Assembly (NCBI GenBank): GCA_007124345.1
Contig: SLFH01000334.1
Coordinates: 1-6,933, forward strand
Direction: 5' to 3'
Source: Phycisphaerales bacterium
GTDB taxonomy: Bacteria > Planctomycetota > Phycisphaerae > Phycisphaerales > UBA1924
Length of the DNA stretch: 6,933 nt
Shown: positions 1-6,411 of the stretch, one piece after another
Layout of the letters: each line of letters begins with the position of its first letter
Position numbering within the stretch: position 1 is the first letter of the stretch
Made by a program: the position numbers and the translations under genes
Notes under the pieces: generated by a model
Told to the model about the DNA's origin: nothing
The model's input: only the letters and a program-made list of their open reading frames with translations
The model's database searches: none

Positions 1-887
1 AAGGGCTCGCCCTCCTCGCCCTCTTCTCCACCGAACATCTGCGAGATCAGCAGGAACCCGCCGACACCAACGATCGCGATCGCCGCGGCGGTCGCGCCCA
101 GCGGGACAAGCGGCAGCCCGCGGCCGCCGGAACGCCCCTCGCGCAGCGCTTCGATGTCCCCCGCGAGGCCTTCAAGTGTGAGCTGGCCGGGGCGGACCGC
201 CGGGTCGAGCACCATGTTGCAGAAGTTTCGCCAGTCCTCGCCCTTCTTCCCGAGCTTGGACCACTCGGCCGACTCGGAGACGGGGTACCCGCCCCGCTCC
301 CTGAACGGCTGGAAGAAGACGAGTTGGAAGACCAGCCGCCCGAGCGCCCGGATGTCGTCGAGCTCCGCCTCGGCGCTGTCGAGCCCGGTGAGCGGCGCCG
401 GGTCGGCGAGCATGACCAGCGCCTTCTCGACCTGGCCCACGCGGTCGAGCAGCACATTGGTCGGCTTGACCATCCCGTGCGGGCGGCCCTTCAGGCGCTG
501 CAGCTCGCGCAGACCCTCCCAGACCGACCGGATGACATTGAACATCCCGGGCGCATCGAGCTTCACCCGGCCGTTGATGAGCTGTTCGAGCGTACGGGGG
601 CAGCGGTCGGCGGCGTAGAACGCCCCGCCCTCGGTCAGCCCCAGCGCGTGGACCGGGAGCCAGTGCTTCGCGCCCGCCTCGGTCAGCGCACGCATCGCCT
701 CGGCCCGTTCGAGGAAGAGCTTCGCCTCGCGATCGACGCCCGCCTTGTCCGCAACCGCACCGCCGGGCTCGTAGATCTTGACGACAAACGCCTCGTCGGC
801 GCCGCCGGAACGGTTCGCCACCGAGACCGTCGTCAGCAGCCCACGGTACAGATCCCGCGTTTTCTCGAACTCGGCGTAACGGCCCAT
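1..887 (-). CDS. Membrane-anchored protein-kinase-like protein, probable pseudokinase (partial, C-terminus beyond left edge)
   Basis: The frame is open from ATG at 887-885 to the left edge, giving 295 residues with no stop. Kinase landmarks appear in order: FVVKIYEP with K37 as the probable ATP-site lysine; a possible alpha-C glutamate at E60 or E63; HGMVKPTNVLL at 137-147 where HRDLKPxNxLL is expected; LADP with D162 in the DFG position; DDIRALG at 177-183 matching helix F; and WRNFCNMVLDPAVRP at 219-233 matching the end of the C-lobe. The catalytic Asp of HRD is replaced by M139, DFG reads DPA, and no Gly-rich loop is evident, so phosphotransfer is doubtful. A hydrophobic stretch at about 258-283 is a likely membrane helix, followed by an acidic EEGEEGE stretch, so the kinase-like domain should face the cytoplasm. 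A weak GAGG lies only 4 bases before the start. The gene is 46 bases downstream of the lipoprotein gene and probably in its operon. The kinase fold is well supported; inactivity is inferred. Confidence 0.85.
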   Translation of the reverse strand, partial: MGRYAEFEKTRDLYRGLLTTVSVANRSGGADEAFVVKIYEPGGAVADKAGVDREAKLFLERAEAMRALTEAGAKHWLPVHALGLTEGGAFYAADRCPRTLEQLINGRVKLDAPGMFNVIRSVWEGLRELQRLKGRPHGMVKPTNVLLDRVGQVEKALVMLADPAPLTGLDSAEAELDDIRALGRLVFQLVFFQPFRERGGYPVSESAEWSKLGKKGEDWRNFCNMVLDPAVRPGQLTLEGLAGDIEALREGRSGGRGLPLVPLGATAAAIAIVGVGGFLLISQMFGGEEGEEGEP

Positions 888-901
888 GAGCCCTCGGCAG
901 T

Positions 902-924
902 CTCCGGCCCCACAAAGCCCGGAG
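902..924. other. Inverted repeat in the lipoprotein/pseudokinase gap
   Basis: CTCCGG at 902-907 and CCGGAG at 919-924 form a perfect 6-base-pair stem with an 11-base loop. It lies in the 46-base gap between the lipoprotein stop and the pseudokinase start. No T-run follows on the minus strand, so it is not a typical intrinsic terminator. It could be an mRNA-stability or attenuating hairpin, or chance in GC-rich DNA. Confidence 0.35.
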
Positions 925-933
925 CGTTCGGTA

Positions 934-1461
934 TCAGTCGGCGGCGGGCTTGGGGGGCGTCAGCAGCGTCAGCCCGCTGCCGTCGACACGGATGTCCACA
1001 CGCTTCCCGCTCCATCGCGAGCGGTCCAGCGGCAGGATCAGCCTGCGCGGGTCCGCCTCGCCGGGGAGATCCTGCGTCACGCCCGGGATGTCCGCCAGCA
1101 CCGCGAGGTACATCGCGCTCTGGTCGTCGATCCACTCCTTCCAGACGCCGTCGGTACGGGCGAGCGTCTTGGGCTCGGTGTTGCCCGAGGCGAAGTAGAA
1201 GGTCTGCTTGTTGGTGTCCCGGCGAAGGCTGCTCAGGAAGTACTCGCTGAGGTTGACCGTGCGGAAGGTCTCGAGCTGGCTCTGGTTGAGCCCGATCACA
1301 TCGACCTCGATCGAGGGCACACGCCCGCTCTGGGCGAGCTGCTCGTTGAGCGTCATGTTCACCTGCAGGTTCGTCGCGCGGGGCGTGCTCCCGCACCCCG
1401 TCAGCAGCACCATAGAAACCAGCGCTGCAATCGCAATACCCACGATCCGAATCGGCGTCAT
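934..1461 (-). CDS. Lipoprotein, possibly TssJ-like (type VI secretion)
   Basis: This 175-residue protein has a classical lipoprotein signal: a short basic N-terminus (MTPIR), a hydrophobic core at 6-20, and an LTGC lipobox with the lipidated cysteine at C23. It should be exported and anchored in a membrane; residue +2 is Gly, not the Asp linked to inner-membrane retention in enterobacteria. The mature part is short and looks beta-rich. It has the general order seen in TssJ/VasD lipoproteins: an early strand (LQVNMTL), then SGRVPSIEVDVIGL, then a segment ending NLSEYFLSS, then AMYLAVLADIPG, which resembles the YLGVxA strand of that family, and a last strand VDIRVDGSGLTLL. This resemblance is from memory of family layout, not an alignment, so the TssJ link is tentative. 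The start is fixed by GAGAGGAG six bases upstream. The gene lies between the unknown 660-residue gene and the pseudokinase, all on one strand. Confidence 0.85.
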   Translation of the reverse strand: MTPIRIVGIAIAALVSMVLLTGCGSTPRATNLQVNMTLNEQLAQSGRVPSIEVDVIGLNQSQLETFRTVNLSEYFLSSLRRDTNKQTFYFASGNTEPKTLARTDGVWKEWIDDQSAMYLAVLADIPGVTQDLPGEADPRRLILPLDRSRWSGKRVDIRVDGSGLTLLTPPKPAAD

Positions 1462-1467
1462 GTGTCG

Positions 1468-1475
1468 CTCCTCTC
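1468..1475 (-). promoter_or_regulatory. Strong ribosome binding site of the lipoprotein gene
   Basis: On the minus strand GAGAGGAG ends six bases before the ATG at 1461. This is the best Shine-Dalgarno match in the window. It abuts the hairpin at 1475-1493, sharing one base, so folding of that hairpin leaves the site essentially exposed. Confidence 0.7.
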
Positions 1476-1493
1476 GGCCGCATCACGCGGCCG
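1475..1493. other. Perfect inverted repeat next to the lipoprotein ribosome binding site
   Basis: CGGCCGC at 1475-1481 and GCGGCCG at 1487-1493 form a perfect 7-base-pair, all-GC stem with a 5-base loop (ATCAC on the plus strand, GTGAT in the mRNA). It lies in the 77-base gap between the 660-residue gene and the lipoprotein gene, directly upstream of the ribosome binding site. There is no T-run, so it is not an obvious terminator. A processing or stability hairpin, or a protein-binding operator, is possible. Confidence 0.5.
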
Positions 1494-1538
1494 CTGAATT
1501 CCCGCTCTTTCGATTCGCCGCTCGGCCCGCCCCGGTGT

Positions 1539-3521
1539 TCACGCGTCGGCGCCGGACGGCGCCAGACCGGACATGAACCTGCGGAGCACGCCGTTGATCT
1601 CGCGATTGTAGTTCCAATCGATCACGATCAGGCTCCTTGTTCGCACAAGGAGGAGGCCCAGCCGCTCGATGATCGGCTCGTAGATCAGGTGCAGCCCCCC
1701 GGGTCTGGCGTCGCCGGGGTCTCTGGAGACCGAGTCCGGCCCCGCCCCGGGCAGCATCTTCACCAAGGTCCCCAGCGCACCGAACCAGACCCCCGAAGGC
1801 ACCAGCCCGAACGCCTCGCCCGGCTCGACGCCCTCGGCGGTCAGCCGCAGCGGGCCGAGGGCCTCGACCCATCGCGGGTCTTCGTCGAAGACCGCGGCGA
1901 TCCGATCCTCGATCGTCGTCTCGTGCCCGCCCCCCTCGGCCAGACGCCCAGCCAGGCTCATCAGCTCGTCGAGCACAACCGACAGCGGCCGGTCCGGGCC
2001 CGCCAGCAGCAGCTTGGCCCCCAGGACCGCCAGCGCGTGCATGTCGCACGGGGATCTCAACAGCGGGATGACCTCGAAGCTCACCTGCTCGATCAGCACA
2101 CCTCGGGCGCCCTCAAGGGCCGCTCGATCCTCGTCGCTGAGCGCCCGCCCGAAGGATTTCAGTCGCAGCTCGCCACCCGCCATCGCCCGGTCGGCGCTCA
2201 CGCTGGCGTAGAGGTCGATCCTGCGATCGCCCACCGGCAGCACGAGCCAGACCACATCGCTGGACGCGGCGCCCACGCGCTCGTCGGTGCTCAGCGTCCC
2301 CTCGATGACCAGCCCCTTGCCGCCATCGGCGTGCACTTCGCGGATGCGGACAGAGCCGCGGCCGCGAACAGCCGCCCGCACGCGGGGGCGGAAGATCCCC
2401 TGCAGCTCTTCTTCGGGCACGAGGAAGCAACTCGCCCCGCCCTCGCCCAGGGCCAGTTCGACCGCCGTGCCCGCCTCGACCAGCGAGACGCGCGACGCCC
2501 ACAAAGAAGGAAGGCCGACGCCCGCCCCGGCCCCGAAGACCCGGAAGCTCGCGTCGGTCAGGTTCAGCAGGGGGCGGCCGGTCGACGCGGTCAGTCTCGC
2601 GACCTCGTCGACGGCTTGCGCCAGCGTCCGTAGCTTCAGGTGCAGGGCCTCGACGGTCCTGCCGCACTTGCCCTGTCGTCCGAGCAGCAGCCCCCGCTCA
2701 GCCTCGTCGGGGTCGGCGAAGGCCTCCGGCTCGGGCGGGTCGAGTGGCAGGGGCGACTTGCCGTGGCGCGGGCCTTCCCAGGCGCCTCCCTCGATCAGCC
2801 GGTCGTACTCCTCAAGGGCCATCGGGGCGTGGAGGCGGACGAGCATGCGCCCGGCCCCTGGATTGAGCGGGACAAGCTCGCGAGTTTCGCCCGTCGCGGC
2901 TTCAAGAGAAACGCTCGGCCCGGTCTCGGGCGTCGCCCGTGTCGCCGGGACAAACGGGCTCTCCAGCCCCATCTCCGGCGACCAGAGGTAGCGGGCCAGC
3001 GTCGTTGCGTACTCGGGCAGGCCGACCTCGCGGAGGAGGGCGTCGTCGGTGCAGAGCTCCAGCGGGACACCCACCTCCTGCACGACCGGGTGCACCGGGG
3101 CCATCGGCTCGGGGTCGATCCAGACCGGGCGGGGCGGCGTGTCCTCGTGCCCGGTTCGGATCAGCGTCCGCCGCGGCATCTTGTCCAGAGCCGAAGCCAG
3201 CTTCGACCATCGTTCGTCCATCGACCGGTTGGTCAGCGCGTCGCGGTAGGCCGGGGGCGTCGACTCCAGCCCGTCGAAGTGCTGGACCCAGACCTCCAGC
3301 CAGTGGACCACGGCGTCGGAAGCGTCGAGCATCGCGCCGAGGCAGACCCTCGCCTCCGGCGTCTCGCGGAGGACCACCAGTCGGCCCGAGGCGGGGTCCG
3401 GCCGCTCTGAAACCAGCACGCAGATCCGCAATGGCCCGCCGGCCTGCGAGCCGTCCACAGGCGCAGCGCCGAACCCACGAGGCAGCCGATCGCCGAGATC
3501 TGTCAGGGTTCCGATCGCCAT
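1539..3521 (-). CDS. Uncharacterised 660-residue protein, first gene of the minus-strand group
   Basis: I do not recognise a family. The frame extends upstream to 3704, but the extra residues are rich in His, Arg and Cys and look like translated intergenic DNA, so the ATG at 3521 (MAIGTLTDLGDRLPRG) is preferred; upstream there is only a weak GGATGG. No signal peptide or membrane helix is seen, so the protein is probably cytosolic. The region to about 260 is mixed, with an acidic Pro-rich linker near 256-275. After it comes an amphipathic helix (LAQAVDEVARL, 300-310) followed by GRPLLNLTDASFRV (315-328), placed like a kinase catalytic-loop segment. A beta-rich stretch follows at about 340-485, then SPCDMHALAVLGAKLLLAGP (490-509), resembling kinase helix F (DxxxLGxxLxxLL). 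A C-terminal helical and strand region ends in IVIDWNYNREINGVLRRFM. This could be a very degenerate kinase-like fold with a beta insertion, which would fit the pseudokinase two genes away, but that is speculative. Confidence 0.8.
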   Translation of the reverse strand: MAIGTLTDLGDRLPRGFGAAPVDGSQAGGPLRICVLVSERPDPASGRLVVLRETPEARVCLGAMLDASDAVVHWLEVWVQHFDGLESTPPAYRDALTNRSMDERWSKLASALDKMPRRTLIRTGHEDTPPRPVWIDPEPMAPVHPVVQEVGVPLELCTDDALLREVGLPEYATTLARYLWSPEMGLESPFVPATRATPETGPSVSLEAATGETRELVPLNPGAGRMLVRLHAPMALEEYDRLIEGGAWEGPRHGKSPLPLDPPEPEAFADPDEAERGLLLGRQGKCGRTVEALHLKLRTLAQAVDEVARLTASTGRPLLNLTDASFRVFGAGAGVGLPSLWASRVSLVEAGTAVELALGEGGASCFLVPEEELQGIFRPRVRAAVRGRGSVRIREVHADGGKGLVIEGTLSTDERVGAASSDVVWLVLPVGDRRIDLYASVSADRAMAGGELRLKSFGRALSDEDRAALEGARGVLIEQVSFEVIPLLRSPCDMHALAVLGAKLLLAGPDRPLSVVLDELMSLAGRLAEGGGHETTIEDRIAAVFDEDPRWVEALGPLRLTAEGVEPGEAFGLVPSGVWFGALGTLVKMLPGAGPDSVSRDPGDARPGGLHLIYEPIIERLGLLLVRTRSLIVIDWNYNREINGVLRRFMSGLAPSGADA

Positions 3522-3701
3522 AGGTCCATCCGATCCGAGGGGGCTCTGCGTGATTTCACCCCAGATTGCCAGGCGGCGGACAATAGCCCCCGCGTCTCTC
3601 GGCCGGTCAGAGTGTACTTGGAACCTGCCGTGGTATGCTTCCCCATGAAAACACCGGTTTCTTCTCCGGATGTGATGGTTTCGGCAGTCGGTGGGTAGGT
3701 A

Positions 3702-3729
3702 CACTCCCCATGAGTGGGGCCGGAGCCCC
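3702..3729 (+). other. Cluster of overlapping, mutually exclusive small hairpins in the kinase leader
   Basis: Three perfect 5-base-pair stems overlap: CACTC 3702-3706 with GAGTG 3712-3716; CCCCA 3706-3710 with TGGGG 3715-3719; and GGGGC 3716-3720 with GCCCC 3725-3729. Only one can form at a time in the RNA. They lie 52-80 bases before the chosen kinase start and cover an alternative in-frame ATG at 3710. The stems are short, so a regulatory role is only a possibility. Confidence 0.3.
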
Positions 3730-3750
3730 GACCGAAGCTCTGCCTTGCTC

Positions 3751-3760
3751 GCCGATCGGC
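3751..3760. promoter_or_regulatory. Perfect 10-base palindrome, possible operator
   Basis: GCCGATCGGC is a perfect palindrome ending 21 bases before the kinase ATG at 3782. A dimeric regulator such as the LuxR-type protein of the same operon could bind a site of this symmetry, but GC-rich palindromes around CGATCG are common in this kind of genome, and the position could also be inside the transcript. Confidence 0.25.
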
Positions 3761-3770
3761 AGACCTGCCC

Positions 3771-3775
3771 AGAGG
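3771..3775 (+). promoter_or_regulatory. Ribosome binding site that decides the kinase start
   Basis: AGAGG ends six bases before the ATG at 3782. The two upstream in-frame ATGs at 3635 and 3710 have no comparable site, which favours 3782 as the true start. Confidence 0.6.
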
Positions 3776-3781
3776 CGGACG

Positions 3782-5767
3782 ATGCGACCTCGACCCCAAC
3801 CGCATCATCTTCTCAACGCCCTGACCGCCCACACGGCGGTTGTTGCCGACGACGGCGAGATCTTGTCTGTCAACGACACCTGGAAGCGGTTCGCCGACGA
3901 GAACGGCCTCGCGAGCCGGAACTACTGCGTCGGCGAGAGCTACCACGAAGCCTGCCTCCCCGCGTGGCGGACCGACCCTGTCGCGGCGGGTGTCTGTGAC
4001 GCGATCCGGGGGGTGTGCGCCGGCGACCTGACGCGCGCCGAGTTCGAGTACCCTTGCCACGCCCCCGACGAGCGACGCTGGTTTGTCGTGCACATCACCC
4101 CGATGCGGGTCGGCGGCAAGCGCTTCGCGCTCGTCCTTCACGAGAATGTCACACGGATCAAGGCCTCGGAAGAGAGCCTCGCGACCATCGCCGACCTGCT
4201 CGCGGTCCCCGCGGGTGAGGGTTGCCTCAGTGCGATCGCCGAGGGTCTGCGGCGGACACTCCCCGCCGACTTCGTGCTTGTGACCGAGGTGCTCCACACC
4301 GGCGAGGGTCGGGTGCGCGTGCTGGCCTCGGCCGGCCGGAGTTTGGCCGAGGAAGGTCGGGGCTCGACCGAACAAGGATTGATCGTGCCGCTACCGGGCA
4401 CGCCTGAAGCGAGGCTCGCGAGCGGCTCGCGGTCGGTCTGCCTGCCCACGGGCGCGTCGGAGTCCTTCGCGGATGACCCGAGACTTACCGGTGCGCGTGG
4501 ATTCATCGGGGCGGGCGCCGGCGAGGACGAACTCGGCCGCACGCTGGGCATGGTGGGCGCGTTGTGGCGACGACCGGTGGCGGGCGTTGACTCGGCGCGG
4601 CGCGTTGTCGGGCTAACGGCGGGGCGAGTCGCCGAGGAACTGCAGCGTCGCCGGGCCGAAGCCGAGCGGGAGCGGAGCGAAGACCTCGCCGCACGGGCCG
4701 AGGCGCTCAACCGAAGGGCCAGCGAGACCGCCCACGAACTCAAGAACCTGCTCTTTGCGATGCAGGGGCATCTGAGGGAGGCGTCCGATGCGGTCGAGGC
4801 AGGAGGGAACGCGAAGCCTGCCCACTCGAAACTCGGGGAGTTGATGCGGCAGGCGGGCTCGCTCGCCGACTCGCTTCGGGATCTGGCCTCTCGGCCCGAG
4901 CCTTCGCGCAGCGTGCTGTGTCTCGCCGAATTGGCCCGCGATGCGATCGCGACGGTCACCCCGCTGCTCCCGCCCGAGACGAGCGTGACGCTCGACGCCG
5001 ACGAGCGTGTTCGCGTGCTGGGCGACGCCGACCAACTGCAGCGAGCGCTGGTGAACCTCACGCTCAACGCGCGTAACGCGATGAAGGCCGACGGCGGACG
5101 CGTCGTCGTCGGCGTGCACGCGCAGGGCGCCGAGGCGGTCCTGAGCGTGACCGACTCGGGCGAGGGCGTCCCCGATCCGGTCAGGGACAGGATGTTCGAG
5201 CGCCGCTTCACCACCAGGCGCAGCGACGGGGGCGAGGGGCTCGGCCTTCCGGTGGTCGACGAGATCGCCCGCGCCCACGCCGGACGCATCGCCGTCAGCA
5301 CCGAGCGGGGGGTCGGCACGACGATCTCCATCGTGCTGCCCGCGCTGGCGGCCGGCGTGGAAGGGAACGGAAACGCCTCGACAGAGACAGGGCGTTGCGC
5401 ACTGGTCATCGAAGACAATCCGCAGGTGCTCGAAGTCGTCGCGGGCATGCTCGATTCGATGGGCTACTCGGTGATCCGGCGGCGGGGTGATGAGGCGTTC
5501 GGCGAAGGGCGCGAGCTGCTGCCACCGGGCGTCATGCTTGTCGTCTCTGACTATCGGCTGCCCTGGAACGACGGCGAGTCGTTGATCCGCCAGCTGCGCG
5601 AAGCCGGGTACTCGGGCCCGGCGGTGCTGATGAGCGGGAGCCGTCCCGGCGGCGTCTCGGCCGACGCGACGCTCGGCGCCGCGGTCCTGGCCAAGCCCTT
5701 CGGTGAGACCGAACTCCGCTCGGCGATCGGCCTGGCTCTGGACATGCTGCGTGAGGTTGGGCCATGA
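3782..5767 (+). CDS. Hybrid sensor histidine kinase (PAS, GAF-like, HisKA, HATPase, receiver)
   Basis: This 661-residue protein has no signal peptide or membrane helix, so it should sense a cytoplasmic signal. Residues about 10-130 form a PAS domain with VNDTWKRFADENG, NYCVGESYHEAC and YPCHAPDERRWF, ending in LHENVTRIKASEESL. Residues about 133-280 look GAF-like (GARGFIGAGAGEDELGRTLG). A charged coiled-coil linker spans about 284-315. The H-box is AHELKNLL with phospho-acceptor H318. The ATPase domain has N429 in the N-box (LVNLTLNARNAM), DSGEG at 458-462 (G1), MFERRFTTR at 471-479 (F-box) and GEGLGL at 484-489 (G2). The C-terminal receiver (about 538-657) has E544/D545, phospho-acceptor D590 (SDYRLP), S618 and K638. 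All catalytic residues are intact. No HPt domain is present. Two upstream in-frame ATGs (3635, 3710) would add 49 or 25 non-domain residues; 3782 is chosen for its ribosome binding site. The stop overlaps the next start as ATGA, so kinase and regulator are co-translated. The ligand is unknown. Confidence 0.93.
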   Translation: MRPRPQPHHLLNALTAHTAVVADDGEILSVNDTWKRFADENGLASRNYCVGESYHEACLPAWRTDPVAAGVCDAIRGVCAGDLTRAEFEYPCHAPDERRWFVVHITPMRVGGKRFALVLHENVTRIKASEESLATIADLLAVPAGEGCLSAIAEGLRRTLPADFVLVTEVLHTGEGRVRVLASAGRSLAEEGRGSTEQGLIVPLPGTPEARLASGSRSVCLPTGASESFADDPRLTGARGFIGAGAGEDELGRTLGMVGALWRRPVAGVDSARRVVGLTAGRVAEELQRRRAEAERERSEDLAARAEALNRRASETAHELKNLLFAMQGHLREASDAVEAGGNAKPAHSKLGELMRQAGSLADSLRDLASRPEPSRSVLCLAELARDAIATVTPLLPPETSVTLDADERVRVLGDADQLQRALVNLTLNARNAMKADGGRVVVGVHAQGAEAVLSVTDSGEGVPDPVRDRMFERRFTTRRSDGGEGLGLPVVDEIARAHAGRIAVSTERGVGTTISIVLPALAAGVEGNGNASTETGRCALVIEDNPQVLEVVAGMLDSMGYSVIRRRGDEAFGEGRELLPPGVMLVVSDYRLPWNDGESLIRQLREAGYSGPAVLMSGSRPGGVSADATLGAAVLAKPFGETELRSAIGLALDMLREVGP

Positions 5768-6411
5768 GTGAACGGACGACGGTGCTGCTGGTCGACGACC
5801 ACACCCTCGTCCGCGAGGTGTGCGCACGCCTGATCGAGAGCGAGCCGGACCTCCGGGTGATCGCCCAGGCCGCAGACGCCGAGGCGGGGGTCGACGCCGC
5901 CGAGAAACACCGCCCCGATGTGGTGCTGATGGATATCGACATGCCGGGCGGCTCGGCGTTCGACGCTGCTCGGCGCATCGTCGAGCTCAGCCCAGAAACG
6001 TGTGTGATCTTTCTCAGCGCGTACCCCTACGACCGGTACATCGACGAAGCGATCTACGCGAACGCGGCGGGATTCCTCACCAAGGACGCGCCGCCGGACC
6101 GCGTCCTCGAAGCGGTCCGCCGGGTCGCGGCCGGGGGGAAGGCCTATTCACCAAAGGTGGTCGACCGGCTGATGGACATGCCAGGGGAAGGACCCGGGGG
6201 CGCAACACGCGCCAACACCCTGACCCAGCGCGAGCGGGAAGTCCTGACCCTGATCGGCGAGGGCTGCGCAAAGAAGATCATCTCCGAACGCCTGGGCGTA
6301 AGCATCAAGACTGTCGAGAAGCACGCTGCGAATGTGATGCGCAAGCTCGGGCTCAACGACCGCGTCGCGATCTGCCGCTACTGCGTGCGCGAGAGGCTGA
6401 TTTCGCCGTGA
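5764..6411 (+). CDS. NarL/FixJ-family response regulator (receiver plus LuxR-type HTH)
   Basis: This 215-residue protein has the family's usual length and two-domain plan. The receiver (about 5-122) has D11/D12 (LLVDDH), phospho-acceptor D57 (VVLMDIDMPG), S85 (VIFLSAY) and K107 (FLTKDAP). A linker around 130-150 leads to a LuxR-type helix-turn-helix (about 152-213): LTQREREVLTLIGEGCAKK, then ISERLGVSIKTVEKHAANVM with the recognition helix, then RKLGLNDR. It should be a cytosolic, phosphorylation-dependent transcription factor that dimerises on DNA. Its ATG overlaps the kinase stop by four bases (ATGA), with GTGAGG seven bases upstream, so it is the natural partner of that kinase. Its own stop overlaps the next gene's GTG start. 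Targets are unknown; autoregulation through the divergent region is plausible. Confidence 0.96.
   Translation: MSERTTVLLVDDHTLVREVCARLIESEPDLRVIAQAADAEAGVDAAEKHRPDVVLMDIDMPGGSAFDAARRIVELSPETCVIFLSAYPYDRYIDEAIYANAAGFLTKDAPPDRVLEAVRRVAAGGKAYSPKVVDRLMDMPGEGPGGATRANTLTQREREVLTLIGEGCAKKIISERLGVSIKTVEKHAANVMRKLGLNDRVAICRYCVRERLISP

Larger units (their letters stand above)
3522..3781. promoter_or_regulatory. Divergent intergenic region between the two gene groups
   Basis: The 260 bases separate the starts of the minus-strand group (3521) and the kinase operon (3782), and should hold both promoters. It is less GC-rich around 3610-3700 than the flanking genes. I found no convincing -35/-10 pair on either strand: GGAACCT at 3620-3626 resembles an ECF-type -35 but lacks a matching -10, and TATGCT at 3634-3639 resembles a -10 but has no -35 at normal spacing. 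Inverted repeats cluster at 3702-3760. No RNA gene or conserved ORF was seen. Confidence 0.5.

Noticed and set aside
902..924. Intrinsic terminator after the lipoprotein gene
   Set aside because: The stem is only 6 base pairs with an 11-base loop and no T-run follows, so termination there is unlikely; the pseudokinase gene is probably co-transcribed.
324..1250. Long plus-strand open frame (308 codons) opposite the pseudokinase and lipoprotein genes
   Set aside because: It is rich in Arg, Pro and His, spans two well-supported genes and their gap, and shows no domain. Such shadows are expected in GC-rich DNA.
1689..2633. Plus-strand open frame (314 codons) opposite the 660-residue gene
   Set aside because: It is rich in Gln, Arg and His with no recognisable features. 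The minus-strand frame is longer, has balanced composition and fits the strand of its neighbours.
3618..3639. TTGGAA and TATGCT as a plus-strand promoter pair
   Set aside because: Only 10 bases separate the hexamers, too few for a sigma-70-type promoter.
3645..3698. Small plus-strand ORF of 17 codons in the intergenic region (MKTPVSSPDVMVSAVGG)
   Set aside because: It has no ribosome binding site and may lie upstream of the transcription start; a leader peptide cannot be supported.
3503..4375. Minus-strand open frame (290 codons) spanning the divergent intergenic region
   Set aside because: It overlaps the kinase PAS region antisense and ends just inside the 660-residue gene; no domain or ribosome binding site supports it.
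4138..5448. Long minus-strand open frame (436 codons) opposite the histidine kinase
   Set aside because: The translation is almost all Ser, Ala, Arg, Thr and Pro, the mirror of the kinase codons; the plus strand encodes intact kinase motifs throughout.
4613..5827. Minus-strand open frame (404 codons) opposite the kinase and the start of the regulator
   Set aside because: It crosses the coupled stop/start of two real genes and has Arg/His/Ala-rich, domain-free sequence.
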